This document shows, piece after piece, positions 1-7,074 of a stretch of DNA of 9,421 nucleotides. The DNA is from Candidatus Atribacteria bacterium (GTDB lineage Bacteria > Atribacterota > JS1 > SB-45 > 34-128), in the NCBI GenBank assembly GCA_003451675.1, contig DMCY01000101.1, positions 1-9,421 on the forward strand, read 5' to 3'. The notes under the pieces are model-generated. The model searched no databases and had not been told where the DNA came from. It saw only the letters and a program-made list of their open reading frames with translations. Position numbers and translations under genes: made by a program. Within the stretch, counting starts at the first letter, position 1, and each line of letters opens with the position of its first letter.

Positions 1-204
1 GGCTGGAATAAACCAGGAGCCCTGGCTCTCCTAAAGACAAAAAAGACTATCTTAAATGGAGAATGGGATAAGTGGTGGGATCCCGAAAGAGAACGAAATA
101 TTAAATCAGTTAAAAAATATTTAAGAAAGTTGATACCGATGTATTATCATAACCTAAATAAAATAAGGGCAATTGTGCTTATTGCTAAAAACCATAAATC
201 TTAA
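1..204 (+). CDS. C-terminal end of a protein, possibly a UPF0236/ISLre2-type transposase (5' end outside window)
   Basis: The frame is open from base 1 to a TAA at 202-204, followed at once by a second in-frame TAA. It gives the last 67 residues of a protein that begins upstream. The visible part starts with GWNKPGALALL, then a Trp-rich acidic stretch (GEWDKWWDPERER), then a basic, helical tail ending in AKNHKS. The GW-x3-GA-x2-L pattern resembles the C-terminal region of UPF0236/ISLre2-family transposases as I remember them. This is a resemblance, not a demonstrated homology, and no catalytic residues are in the window. It is not part of the ATPase operon: a spacer of more than 200 bases with its own promoter lies between. 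I am fairly sure the frame is coding and unsure of the family. Confidence 0.5.
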   Translation, partial: GWNKPGALALLKTKKTILNGEWDKWWDPERERNIKSVKKYLRKLIPMYYHNLNKIRAIVLIAKNHKS

Positions 205-213
205 TAAAACAAG

Positions 214-227
214 GGGTAGGTCTACCC
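214..227. repeat. Small inverted repeat after the upstream gene (weak terminator candidate)
   Basis: GGGTAG and CTACCC flank a 2-nt centre, so as RNA this folds as a GGGTA/TACCC stem with a 4-nt loop. A run of seven T (241-247) follows about 13 nt later, too far for a standard intrinsic terminator. A further CTACCCC at 260-266 could pair with the same GGGGTAG arm (213-219), giving an alternative longer hairpin. It could be a weak terminator for the upstream gene or part of a transposon end. Confidence 0.25.
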
Positions 228-300
228 AAAACCAGAAGAATTTTTTTCACCAAAGAAAACTACCCCCAAAAGGTTGACACAGACAATCAGTCTTGAAAAA

Positions 301-329
301 TTGACTTTGTAATATAACAGTAATATAAT
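301..329 (+). promoter_or_regulatory. Sigma-A-type promoter for the ATPase operon
   Basis: The -35 box TTGACT (301-306, five of six consensus bases) and the -10 box TATAAT (324-329, perfect) are separated by exactly 17 bp. Transcription should start near 336, giving a 5' UTR of about 97 nt before the first gene at 433. A 9-bp direct repeat GTAATATAA (309-317 and 320-328) lies between the boxes and overlaps the -10. The match is strong enough to suggest high constitutive activity. Nothing else in the leader gives a comparable pair. Confidence 0.8.
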
Positions 330-340
330 TAAAATTTAGT

Positions 341-359
341 AAAAAGGTAATTACTTTTT
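341..359. repeat. Imperfect palindrome in the operon 5' UTR
   Basis: A perfect 8-bp palindrome GTAATTAC (347-354) is flanked by AAAAA(G) and TTTTT, so the dyad AAAAAGGTAATTACTTTTT is symmetrical except for one G/T mismatch. It falls just after the predicted transcription start. It could be an operator-like protein site or simply A+T-rich sequence. As RNA the stem would be weak. Confidence 0.35.
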
Positions 360-417
360 AAACAGACCTATCCATAATGGTCAGATGTTTAACTCTTTTT
401 GGGAATTTTAAAACCTT

Positions 418-429
418 AAAGGAAGTGAT
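418..429 (+). promoter_or_regulatory. Shine-Dalgarno site that fixes the TTG start of the first gene
   Basis: AAAGGAAGTGAT matches the 16S complement AAAGGAGGTGAT at 11 of 12 positions and lies 7 nt before the TTG at 433. An in-frame TAA at 409-411 and the absence of any ATG or GTG between it and 433 make TTG the only sensible start. Confidence 0.8.
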
Positions 430-432
430 ATT

Positions 433-768
433 TTGGAAAAGCAAGCTATAATAGAAAGATTAATAGAGCTTGATGATAGAGCAGCTGAGATAAATAAAAG
501 AAGGAAAAAACAGCTGGCAGACTTGGAGAGCCAATATAAAGAAGAAGAACAGAAAATGCTCAAGGATTATGCATCTCAGATAAGGGATGAAACGAGGAAG
601 ACTACACAAAAAATACTACAAGAATCACAACAGGAAGTTGAAAAGCTGAAGTTGAATACAAAGGAAATCCTGGAGAATATGGAGCAGGAATTTGAAAAAT
701 CCCAAAAAAATATTACCGATGAAATACTAAAGCAGATTTTTGATATCAAGAAGGAGAACCGTGGATAA
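433..768 (+). CDS. atpH: V-type ATP synthase subunit H/G (peripheral stalk)
   Basis: This encodes a 111-residue, highly charged protein rich in Glu, Lys, Gln and Leu. It has no membrane segment and essentially no Pro or Gly after the first residues, so it is predicted to be one long coiled coil. This is what the small peripheral-stalk subunit of V/A-ATPases looks like (subunit G/H, NtpF in Enterococcus). Its partner is subunit E (4662-5288), with which it forms the stator rods linking the A3B3 head to subunit I. The start is TTG at 433, supported by a near-perfect Shine-Dalgarno site. It is the first gene after the promoter, and its stop codon overlaps the start of the next gene by 8 nt. Sequence conservation in this family is low, so the call rests on coiled-coil character, size and being first in an otherwise complete ATPase operon. 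Confidence 0.8.
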   Translation: MEKQAIIERLIELDDRAAEINKRRKKQLADLESQYKEEEQKMLKDYASQIRDETRKTTQKILQESQQEVEKLKLNTKEILENMEQEFEKSQKNITDEILKQIFDIKKENRG

Positions 769-1807
769 GATAACTAGATATGCTGCTGTAAATACTAAGA
801 TAAAGGCATTAGAAAAATACTTTTTAAGACGCGAAGACTACTTAAACATGCTTCAGAAAAAGTCCGTAGCCGATGTGGCCCGCTATTTAAAAGAGAATAC
901 TTCTTATGGCAGGCTATTGGGAGAAACTCATATCGACAATATCAGTAGGCGAGACTTGGAAGATATTTTGAAACGTAGCATGATAAAAAATATGGATAAA
1001 CTCATTCACTATTTTCAAGATGATTATAAGGAACTTATTCGTTCTCTTTATATGAAATATGAAATAGAGGATTTAAAAGTTCTGGCTAGAAGTATTTTCA
1101 ACGGCAAGGAGCCAGAAATTATTGAAAAATCCCTTTCCTTTTTAGGTAAATACAGCCAAGTTGACCCTAAAAGACTTTTTAAATCAGCAACTATCAAGGA
1201 TTTGATATATTCTCTGGAAGGTTCGGAGTTTTTTGAAATCTTAAAACCCCTTCTGGATACTAAGATAGAAAATCTCTTCAGATTTGAAATGGTTCTGGAC
1301 ATGGGGTATTTCAGCATTATTCAAAGCCGAAGGCTAAAGATATCTCGAGAAGATAGGAAAATATTAAAAAAATGGGAAGGTATAGTAGCCGATCTTTATA
1401 ATATTCAGTGGATATACCGAGGCAAAAAATTTTATAGCCTATCACCTGAAGAGCTTTTAAATTATACCATAAATTTTGGGGATAAATTGAGTTTTAAGGA
1501 GCGCAAGGCTATGTCTTATACCAAAAATCTTGAGGAACTCTACCGGATGATAACAAATACGGTATATGGTTTTTTGTTTAAAAAAGAAGAAATATCCAGG
1601 GATATATATATGGAAAGGCGTATAAACAGATTTATGTATTATAAGCTTAAGGGTTTAGCCCGGCAGTTTTCTCTGAATATAATTCACACTATAAGATATG
1701 TGTGGTCATTTGAATTTGAAATAAAGGATATTATTTCCATAATAGAGAGTATAAGATATGATGTATTACCAGAAGAAACGAGGAGATTTCTTGTGAAGGC
1801 CGCATAA
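761..1807 (+). CDS. atpC: V-type ATP synthase subunit C (d-like central rotor funnel)
   Basis: This is a 348-residue, all-helical soluble protein of the V-ATPase C/AC39 (subunit d) family. It caps the K ring and receives the base of the central shaft (D and F), coupling their rotation. Family features visible are the N-terminal YAAVNTKIKALE helix (7-18), the internal repeats of the EIEDLKVLAR type (101-110), and the C-terminal acidic/hydrophobic segment EFEIKDIISIIESIR (318-332). Start choice: the frame is open back to a TTG at 740, but that start has no ribosome site. GTG at 761 follows AAGGAG (751-756, 4-nt gap) and gives MDKITRYAAVNTK, which fits the family's N-terminus. It overlaps subunit H by 8 nt, suggesting translational coupling. 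Its place before subunit I is unusual, because C commonly lies between E and F or near A in other operons. Confidence 0.93.
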   Translation: MDKITRYAAVNTKIKALEKYFLRREDYLNMLQKKSVADVARYLKENTSYGRLLGETHIDNISRRDLEDILKRSMIKNMDKLIHYFQDDYKELIRSLYMKYEIEDLKVLARSIFNGKEPEIIEKSLSFLGKYSQVDPKRLFKSATIKDLIYSLEGSEFFEILKPLLDTKIENLFRFEMVLDMGYFSIIQSRRLKISREDRKILKKWEGIVADLYNIQWIYRGKKFYSLSPEELLNYTINFGDKLSFKERKAMSYTKNLEELYRMITNTVYGFLFKKEEISRDIYMERRINRFMYYKLKGLARQFSLNIIHTIRYVWSFEFEIKDIISIIESIRYDVLPEETRRFLVKAA

Positions 1808-1825
1808 ATTTAAGGAGATATTTTT

Positions 1826-3892
1826 ATGGCTGTAGAAAAAATGAAAATTATGGGGGTTATAGGTAAAAGTAATCTTTTAAGCAGAGTATTACGTTTGGTG
1901 GTTTTAAATGGGAGCATGCATATGGTAAACGCTCTGGTTAGGGTAAATTCCAGCGATTTTTTCCTGCCTCCCAGTGAGAAAAACATAGAAGCTCTGGAAG
2001 AACTGCCTTTTCTAAAACCCTATTCTTCAAAGAGAGATTTTAATAAAGATGAACAGATGATAACTACTTTAATAAATATTTTAAGTATAAAACCCCAAGT
2101 GAAGTTGGAATATTTGAGTCAGGATTACGATTATGATGACTTTATGAAACAGATTTCGGATATCTATGATAAGGTCCAATACACTGCCAATAAGATAGAT
2201 GGAAAGATGCGCTCTATCAATAAAAAAAGAGAGTACATTAATAGCCTTAAATATCTGTCAAGGTTTGGTTTCAATATAGGACAACTTATATCCATGAAAT
2301 ATCTTGCCTTTAGACTTATAAGGATTTCCAGAGAAAATTATACCAGGCTCAAGAAGAATTATGAGAATATACCAGCAGTAGTTTTAAAAGTGGCGGTGGA
2401 AGGCAAATATGTTATAGTGGTTTCTATAACTCCAGTAAGTCTGGAAGAAACATTAGAGAAGATTTTTAGATCTCTTAATTATATTCTTTTGCCCTTGCCT
2501 ACGGGATTTATGGGTACTGCTACCAAGATTATAGGGGAGCTTGATAATACTATAAGCGAGGAACAAAAGGCCATAGAATCTCTTAAAAAATCACTGGAAG
2601 ATTATAGAGTAAAATACATTACAGAATTAAAAAAAGCTTATTCCAGACTGGAAATGGAGAAAAAAATCGAAGAACTCAAATCAGATTTGGCTATAGGAGA
2701 TAAACTATTTTTTATGTTTGGCTTCGTTCCTGTCAGCAATGTGGCCAGGCTGAAAAGCGAATTGGAAAGCCAGTTCGGGAGCAATCTTATAATTTTGGTG
2801 GATGATGTGAATAAAACTGGTCCCGGCATAACCCCACCCACAAAACTTAGTAATATAAAATTCTTTAAACCTTTTGAAATATTGGTGAAGATGTATGGCA
2901 CCCCGGCTTACCACGAAAAAGACCCTACAACCTTTTTTGGTCTGACCTATATGCTTCTCTTCGGAGCAATGTTTGGCGATGTGGGTCAAGGGTTTTTACT
3001 GCTTTTTGCCGGTCTTATTTTAGAAGTTGTCTTGAAAAAGACAGGCCTGGGAGGATTGCTAAGCAGAATAGGTCTAAGTTCCACTATTTTTGGTTTTATT
3101 TATGGGAGTGTTTTTGGTTCTGAGAAAATCATTCCACCGCTCCTCATCAGGCCTATGGCAAATATCAACTACATCTTAATATCTGGAGTGGTTTTTGGTA
3201 TAGTGCTTATCTTAGGTGCTTATATATATAATATAATAAATTCTAGCATCGAGAAAGACATAGAACAAGGGCTTTTTAGTAGAAACGGTGCAGCAGGACT
3301 TATTTTTTATCTAATATTACTGTATACGATTTTCCGTGTCTTTGTTACACATTCCAGTATATCTCCAGCATTTGTTTATACTATGATTGGCCTTCTTCTT
3401 TCAATGGTATTTAAAGAGCCCTTAGCTAACAAGCTGACCCATGCAGATAAGCTTTACCAGGAATCTCCGGCTAATTACTATATAGAAGAAGGGTTTGGAG
3501 TGATAGAGACACTGCTTTCTATGCTTTCTAACACTATATCCTTCCTAAGAGTAGGAGCTTTTGCCTTGAACCATGTGGGACTCTATATTGCCTTTGCCAC
3601 CATGGCCAGGATGATGACTTACTCATGGGGATCTCTGGCGATATTGGTGTTGGGGAACATAATAATTATTGGTCTGGAAGGTCTTATAGTGTTTATTCAG
3701 GCTTTGAGGCTGGAATATTATGAGCTCTTTACTAAATACTTTCGGGGAGATGGTATAGAATATATGCCGGCAAAAATAAAAGTTATTTTATCTGTTGGTA
3801 GGAGAATAAGTTTATTTCATAAGAAAAGTATTTTTTGTAATATCGGAAATATATATCTTTATAATATTATAAATTTGAAATGGGGGTCTTAA
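1826..3892 (+). CDS. atpI: V-type ATP synthase subunit I (membrane stator a-subunit)
   Basis: This 688-residue protein supplies the two ion half-channels beside the K ring and anchors the peripheral stalks. Residues 1 to about 350 are cytoplasmic, with coiled-coil arms (about 100-140 and 240-290). Residues from about 368 are the membrane domain, with hydrophobic segments near 368-400, 413-432, 447-471, 488-508, 512-528, 565-592 and 600-628. Family motifs are intact: GTPAYHEKDPTTFFG (358-372), SNTISFLRVGAFALNH (568-583) with the essential channel arginine at 575, and QALRLEYYELFTKYF (625-639) with a second conserved Arg at 628. ATG at 1826 is set by AAGGAG (1812-1817). The family normally ends soon after the GDGIEYMP-like motif (641-648). 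Here an A+T-rich tail of about 35-40 residues follows, and its last codons run to 2 nt before the next gene. Confidence 0.95.
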   Translation: MAVEKMKIMGVIGKSNLLSRVLRLVVLNGSMHMVNALVRVNSSDFFLPPSEKNIEALEELPFLKPYSSKRDFNKDEQMITTLINILSIKPQVKLEYLSQDYDYDDFMKQISDIYDKVQYTANKIDGKMRSINKKREYINSLKYLSRFGFNIGQLISMKYLAFRLIRISRENYTRLKKNYENIPAVVLKVAVEGKYVIVVSITPVSLEETLEKIFRSLNYILLPLPTGFMGTATKIIGELDNTISEEQKAIESLKKSLEDYRVKYITELKKAYSRLEMEKKIEELKSDLAIGDKLFFMFGFVPVSNVARLKSELESQFGSNLIILVDDVNKTGPGITPPTKLSNIKFFKPFEILVKMYGTPAYHEKDPTTFFGLTYMLLFGAMFGDVGQGFLLLFAGLILEVVLKKTGLGGLLSRIGLSSTIFGFIYGSVFGSEKIIPPLLIRPMANINYILISGVVFGIVLILGAYIYNIINSSIEKDIEQGLFSRNGAAGLIFYLILLYTIFRVFVTHSSISPAFVYTMIGLLLSMVFKEPLANKLTHADKLYQESPANYYIEEGFGVIETLLSMLSNTISFLRVGAFALNHVGLYIAFATMARMMTYSWGSLAILVLGNIIIIGLEGLIVFIQALRLEYYELFTKYFRGDGIEYMPAKIKVILSVGRRISLFHKKSIFCNIGNIYLYNIINLKWGS
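3858..3873. repeat. 16-bp perfect palindrome just upstream of the K gene
   Basis: TTTATAATATTATAAA reads the same on both strands. It lies in the last codons of subunit I, 21 nt before the start of K, and contains TATAAT (3860-3865). A loose -35 (TTGTAA, 3835-3840) sits 19 bp upstream of that -10. It may be an extra promoter or a protein-binding site for the high-copy ring subunit, or chance in A+T-rich DNA. Confidence 0.35.
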
Positions 3893-3894
3893 GA

Positions 3895-4323
3895 ATGTAT
3901 TATGCAGTAGTATTTATCGCCATGGCTATATCGGGATTGACCGTGGCGGCAGGGTTTTATATTTATTTAAAGAAAAATAAAGCTAATGCAAAAAGGATTA
4001 GAAAGTTAGTGAAAGCTAGTGTATCGACTTATGGGGTACTAGTGACAGCCTTCTTGGTTTTTCTGTTACATCAGGGCATCACCTATGCTGCGTCTCCAAT
4101 AGATTCATCATCGGCGGGGATGGGATTTATAGCGGCTGCAATTTCCACGGGACTTGCTACCATCGGCGCTGGTTATGCTGTGGGCGCCGTAGGCTCTTCA
4201 GCTTTAGGAGCTGTTTCTGAAGACCCGAATATCCTCGGCAAAACTCTTATATACGTAGGTCTGGCTGAAGGTATTGCCATATATGGTCTGATTATTTCAA
4301 TAATGATACTGGGTAGAATATAA
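3895..4323 (+). CDS. atpK: V-type ATP synthase subunit K (membrane ring proteolipid)
   Basis: This 142-residue proteolipid forms the rotating ion-carrying ring. The C-terminal half is a classic c-subunit hairpin: a Gly/Ala-rich helix (about 77-105, with IGAGYAVGAVG at 90-100), the polar loop SEDP (108-111), and a second helix (114-139) with the ion-binding Glu125 in LAEGIAIYG. An extra module precedes it: a membrane helix (3-25), a basic stretch KKNKANAKRIRKLVK (26-40), and a second hydrophobic helix (46-65) ending in a possible signal-peptidase site TYA|A (64-67). So there are four predicted helices but only one carboxylate. ATG at 3895 follows GGGGGT (3882-3887), which pairs with the anti-SD using one G-U wobble. 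An in-frame ATG at 3880 has no such site. The gene begins 2 nt after subunit I ends. The usual Na+-site Gln in helix 1 and Ser/Thr after the Glu are absent. Confidence 0.95.
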   Translation: MYYAVVFIAMAISGLTVAAGFYIYLKKNKANAKRIRKLVKASVSTYGVLVTAFLVFLLHQGITYAASPIDSSSAGMGFIAAAISTGLATIGAGYAVGAVGSSALGAVSEDPNILGKTLIYVGLAEGIAIYGLIISIMILGRI

Positions 4324-4337
4324 AGGGATTTATTTGC

Positions 4338-4646
4338 ATGAAGGTATTTATATTAAGCGACAATACTCACACCCTGACTGGTATGAGGTTATCTGGTGTA
4401 GAAGGAGTCGTAGTTCACGAAAAGGAAGAAATACTGAAAGAATTAGCGAAGCTAAAAGAGCGGCGGGATATAGGAATTCTACTTATAACAGAGCTATTAG
4501 CGGAAAGAGTACAGCTGGAACTAAATAAAATGAAGCTTTCGCGTGGCCTTCCCATAATAGTTGAGATTCCCGATAGGCACGGCTCAAGACGACCACCCGA
4601 TTTTTTAACTAGATATATAAGAGAATCCATAGGACTTAAGATTTGA
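4338..4646 (+). CDS. atpF: V-type ATP synthase subunit F (central shaft)
   Basis: This 102-residue soluble protein has the small alpha/beta (Rossmann-like) fold of the V/A-ATPase F subunit (NtpG in Enterococcus). It binds subunit D in the central shaft and influences catalysis. Visible features are a beta start MKVFILSD, then TLTGMRLSGVEGVVV (12-26), the family's substrate-free 'G-F-x-L-A-G' loop equivalent, then IGILLITELLAE (45-56) and the highly typical LPIIVEIPDRHGS (71-83). The C-terminal helix RYIRESIGLKI (92-102) is the part that contacts D. ATG at 4338 lies about 10 nt after AAAGGGA (4322-4328), 14 nt after the K stop. In this operon F directly precedes E. In many other V-type operons C lies between E and F. 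Confidence 0.92.
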   Translation: MKVFILSDNTHTLTGMRLSGVEGVVVHEKEEILKELAKLKERRDIGILLITELLAERVQLELNKMKLSRGLPIIVEIPDRHGSRRPPDFLTRYIRESIGLKI

Positions 4647-4661
4647 GGTGAATGGAATATT

Positions 4662-5288
4662 ATGCTCAATAGTTTAGAAGACAAAATTTCGCTTTTTACG
4701 AAGGTAATTATAGAGAGAATAGAACTTGACTTTCAAAAAAAGAGAAAAAAATTACTAAAATATTATGAAAACCGGAAAGTTACTATTATAAAGGATAACG
4801 AAGAAAGAAAAAAGGCAGCGATAGCGAGTGCTACAAAAGAAGCTAAAACCAAAAAACAACAGATGATTTTAAGTGCCCGGTCTGCTATGCACCTGGAAGT
4901 ATTAAAGAAGAAGCGAGAATTTACTGAAAGAATTATGGAGGAAGTTAAGAAGAAAACCAGAACTTTTACTGGTACGGCAGAGTATATAGAATTTTTAAAG
5001 GAAGCCATAAAACAAGTATTATCCATGTTTTCTGATGACCAATTTGTGAATTTTAACTTCAGCAGGGATGACATTAAAAACAACCAAAAGGTTATTTTAA
5101 GTAGCATAAAGTCCTTCCGAGATGAGGATACCTATAAAATTGAAGCTGATAACAGCCTGATGGGCGGGGTTTTTGCTAAAAGCAGTGATGGCAGGTTGGA
5201 GATAGATTTCACTGTAAATAGCATTATAGAAGATAGTAAAAAACTGATCGGAGAATTTCTGTCTTCATGGTTGAACGAGGAGCGATAA
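4662..5288 (+). CDS. atpE: V-type ATP synthase subunit E (peripheral stalk)
   Basis: This 208-residue protein is the larger peripheral-stalk subunit and pairs with subunit H (433-768). Residues 1 to about 105 form a long, Lys/Glu-rich helix for the coiled coil with H. Residues from about 106 form the globular head that grips the top of subunit B. The C-terminal family signature GGVFAKSSDGRLEIDFTVNS (168-187), followed by a helix to the end, is clear. ATG at 4662 follows GAGGTGA (4645-4651), which itself overlaps the stop codon of F. The gene ends 1 nt before subunit A, so the A ribosome site (GAGGAG, 5277-5282) lies inside the last codons of E. Confidence 0.93.
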   Translation: MLNSLEDKISLFTKVIIERIELDFQKKRKKLLKYYENRKVTIIKDNEERKKAAIASATKEAKTKKQQMILSARSAMHLEVLKKKREFTERIMEEVKKKTRTFTGTAEYIEFLKEAIKQVLSMFSDDQFVNFNFSRDDIKNNQKVILSSIKSFRDEDTYKIEADNSLMGGVFAKSSDGRLEIDFTVNSIIEDSKKLIGEFLSSWLNEER

Positions 5289-5289
5289 A

Positions 5290-7074
5290 ATGATAAGACA
5301 GGCAGATATACTATATATTAATGGTCCTGTAGTAAGAGCTAATCATGTGGAAGATTTCATGGTTCGAGAAATGGTAATGGTGGGCGAAAAAAAACTGATA
5401 GGAGAGATTATTTCTCTGGAAAAAGGTCTGGGTACCATTCAGGTATACGAAGAGACCTCGGGACTCAGGATAGGAGAAAAGGTACAGGGTACTGGAAAAC
5501 CCCTTTCTTTAAAGCTTGGACCGGGAATCATTGGCAATATTTTTGATGGTATTGAGAGACCTCTTTCCAGGATATGTGATTTGGGATTTAAATTCATCCC
5601 CGAGGGTATAGGCCTCATATCCATAGACGAGAAAAAATCCTGGGATGTAGAGATTCTGGTAAAATTGGGCGATAATTTAAAATCTGGAGAAGTTTTTGCG
5701 AGAGTCCAGGAAACATCTATGATAATTCACAAAATTATGGTTCCTCCAGGGGTAAAGGGTAAGGTAGTTAGTGCTGTGAAGAGTGGTTCTTATACTATTT
5801 CCGATATATTAGTTGTTTTAAACGAAGATGGTAAAAAGTATGAGCTCAAAATGTATCAGGAATGGCCAATAAGAAAACCAAGACCGGTAGCTCAGAGGAT
5901 GCCTATAGATAAATTGCTGGTGACAGGGCAGAGGGTCATTGACACCTTCTTCCCTCTGGCTAAAGGTGGTACTGCTGCTATTCCCGGAGGATTCGGTACT
6001 GGTAAGACCATTACTCAGCATCAGTTAGCCAAGTGGAGCGATGCTGATATTATTGTGTATATCGGTTGTGGTGAGCGCGGAAACGAGATGACCGAAGTGC
6101 TGGAAGATTTTCCTAAACTTAAAGATCCTAAGACAAACAATCCTTTGATGGAGCGAACAGTACTAATAGCTAATACTTCCAATATGCCAGTGGCGGCCCG
6201 GGAAGCTTCCACATATACCGGAATTACTATAGCTGAGTATTTCAGAGATATGGGATACAACGTGGCGGTTATGGCTGATTCTACTTCCAGGTGGGCTGAA
6301 GCCTTAAGGGAAATTGCCGGTAGACTTGAGGAGATGCCTGCCGAAGAAGGTTATCCTGCATATCTTGCGTCAAGGTTAGCAGAATTTTACGAGAGAGCGG
6401 GATATTTCAAAAATCTTAACGGGACAGAAGGATCCATTACTGTAATAGGAGCAGTTTCTCCGGCAGGGGGGGACTTTTCAGAACCAGTTACCCAGTCCAC
6501 CAAGAGGATTGTAGGAGCTTTTTTGGCACTGGATCGGGAGTTGGCTCATGCCAGGCATTTTCCTTCCATAAACTGGCTTTTATCTTACAGCGGTTATCTT
6601 TCTATGTTGGGAGATTGGTTTAAAGAAAATGTAGCACCAGATATGATGAATCTCAGATCTAAAATGATGAGAATCCTCCAGGAAGAGAATAAGCTCTTGG
6701 ATATTGTAAAACTGGTAGGGGAGGATGTATTACCAGATAATCAGAGGGTAATACTGGAGATAGCCAGGATCATAAAGACTGGGTATCTTCAACAAAATGC
6801 CTATAATCCGCAGGATTTTTATACGGTTCTTTCCCATCAGTATAGTATGCTCAAGGTTATTAAAAAGCTTTACGACAGGGCATATTCCTGCGTAGAAAAG
6901 GGTATACCCCTTTCTAAAATCAAAGATGATAAACTTTTTTCCGATATAATAATGATGAAATATAATACCGCTGAAGTAAAATCCGAGCTTTTTCAGAAGC
7001 TTACCGATAGGATAAACCATTACTATGACAGCCTGGAGAATATATATAAAGAAGGTGCGATAGATGAAAGTTAA
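5290..7074 (+). CDS. atpA: V-type ATP synthase catalytic subunit A
   Basis: This 594-residue catalytic subunit makes up the A3B3 head, where ATP is made or hydrolysed. Domain order: N-terminal beta-barrel (about 1-70), the A-specific 'non-homologous' bulge (about 110-190), nucleotide-binding domain (about 195-440) and C-terminal helical domain (440-594). The P-loop is GGFGTGKT (233-240) with Lys239 and Thr240. The catalytic glutamate is Glu262 in GCGERGNEM. The Walker B Asp330 is in [30 protein letters not shown] (295-307) and [13 protein letters not shown] sequence (388-395) also match the family. Length is normal. The one notable change is Gly234 where the family usually has Pro (GPFGxGKT). 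ATG at 5290 is preceded by GAGGAG with a 7-nt gap. The gene's end overlaps subunit B by 11 nt. Confidence 0.98.
   Translation: MIRQADILYINGPVVRANHVEDFMVREMVMVGEKKLIGEIISLEKGLGTIQVYEETSGLRIGEKVQGTGKPLSLKLGPGIIGNIFDGIERPLSRICDLGFKFIPEGIGLISIDEKKSWDVEILVKLGDNLKSGEVFARVQETSMIIHKIMVPPGVKGKVVSAVKSGSYTISDILVVLNEDGKKYELKMYQEWPIRKPRPVAQRMPIDKLLVTGQRVIDTFFPLAKGGTAAIPGGFGTGKTITQHQLAKWSDADIIVYIGCGERGNEMTEVLEDFPKLKDPKTNNPLMERTVLIANTSNMPVAAREASTYTGITIAEYFRDMGYNVAVMADSTSRWAEALREIAGRLEEMPAEEGYPAYLASRLAEFYERAGYFKNLNGTEGSITVIGAVSPAGGDFSEPVTQSTKRIVGAFLALDRELAHARHFPSINWLLSYSGYLSMLGDWFKENVAPDMMNLRSKMMRILQEENKLLDIVKLVGEDVLPDNQRVILEIARIIKTGYLQQNAYNPQDFYTVLSHQYSMLKVIKKLYDRAYSCVEKGIPLSKIKDDKLFSDIIMMKYNTAEVKSELFQKLTDRINHYYDSLENIYKEGAIDES

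Noticed and set aside
274..279. Perfect -35 hexamer TTGACA as part of a second promoter
   Set aside because: The sequence 16-18 bp downstream is AAAATT-like, with no -10 box, so it does not make a promoter on its own.
377..451. Short leader reading frames (ATG 377, ATG 385)
   Set aside because: Neither has a ribosome site, both have unremarkable composition, and the longer one overlaps the real first gene.
740..760. TTG at 740 as the start of subunit C
   Set aside because: It has no ribosome site, and it adds MISRRRT, which comes from translating the real ribosome site (AAGGAG, 751-756). GTG at 761 fits the family.
2638..2989. Antisense frames within subunit I (and similar ones in C, E, A and B)
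   Set aside because: They lack ribosome sites and family motifs, and they lie wholly opposite strongly conserved coding sequence.
3880..3894. ATG at 3880 as the start of subunit K
   Set aside because: No ribosome site lies upstream of it, and its codons cover the GGGGGT site that serves the ATG at 3895.
4334..4528. Alternative + frame starting at TTG 4334 over subunit F
   Set aside because: It is an out-of-frame shadow of the well-supported F subunit, with Arg/Ser-rich nonsense composition.
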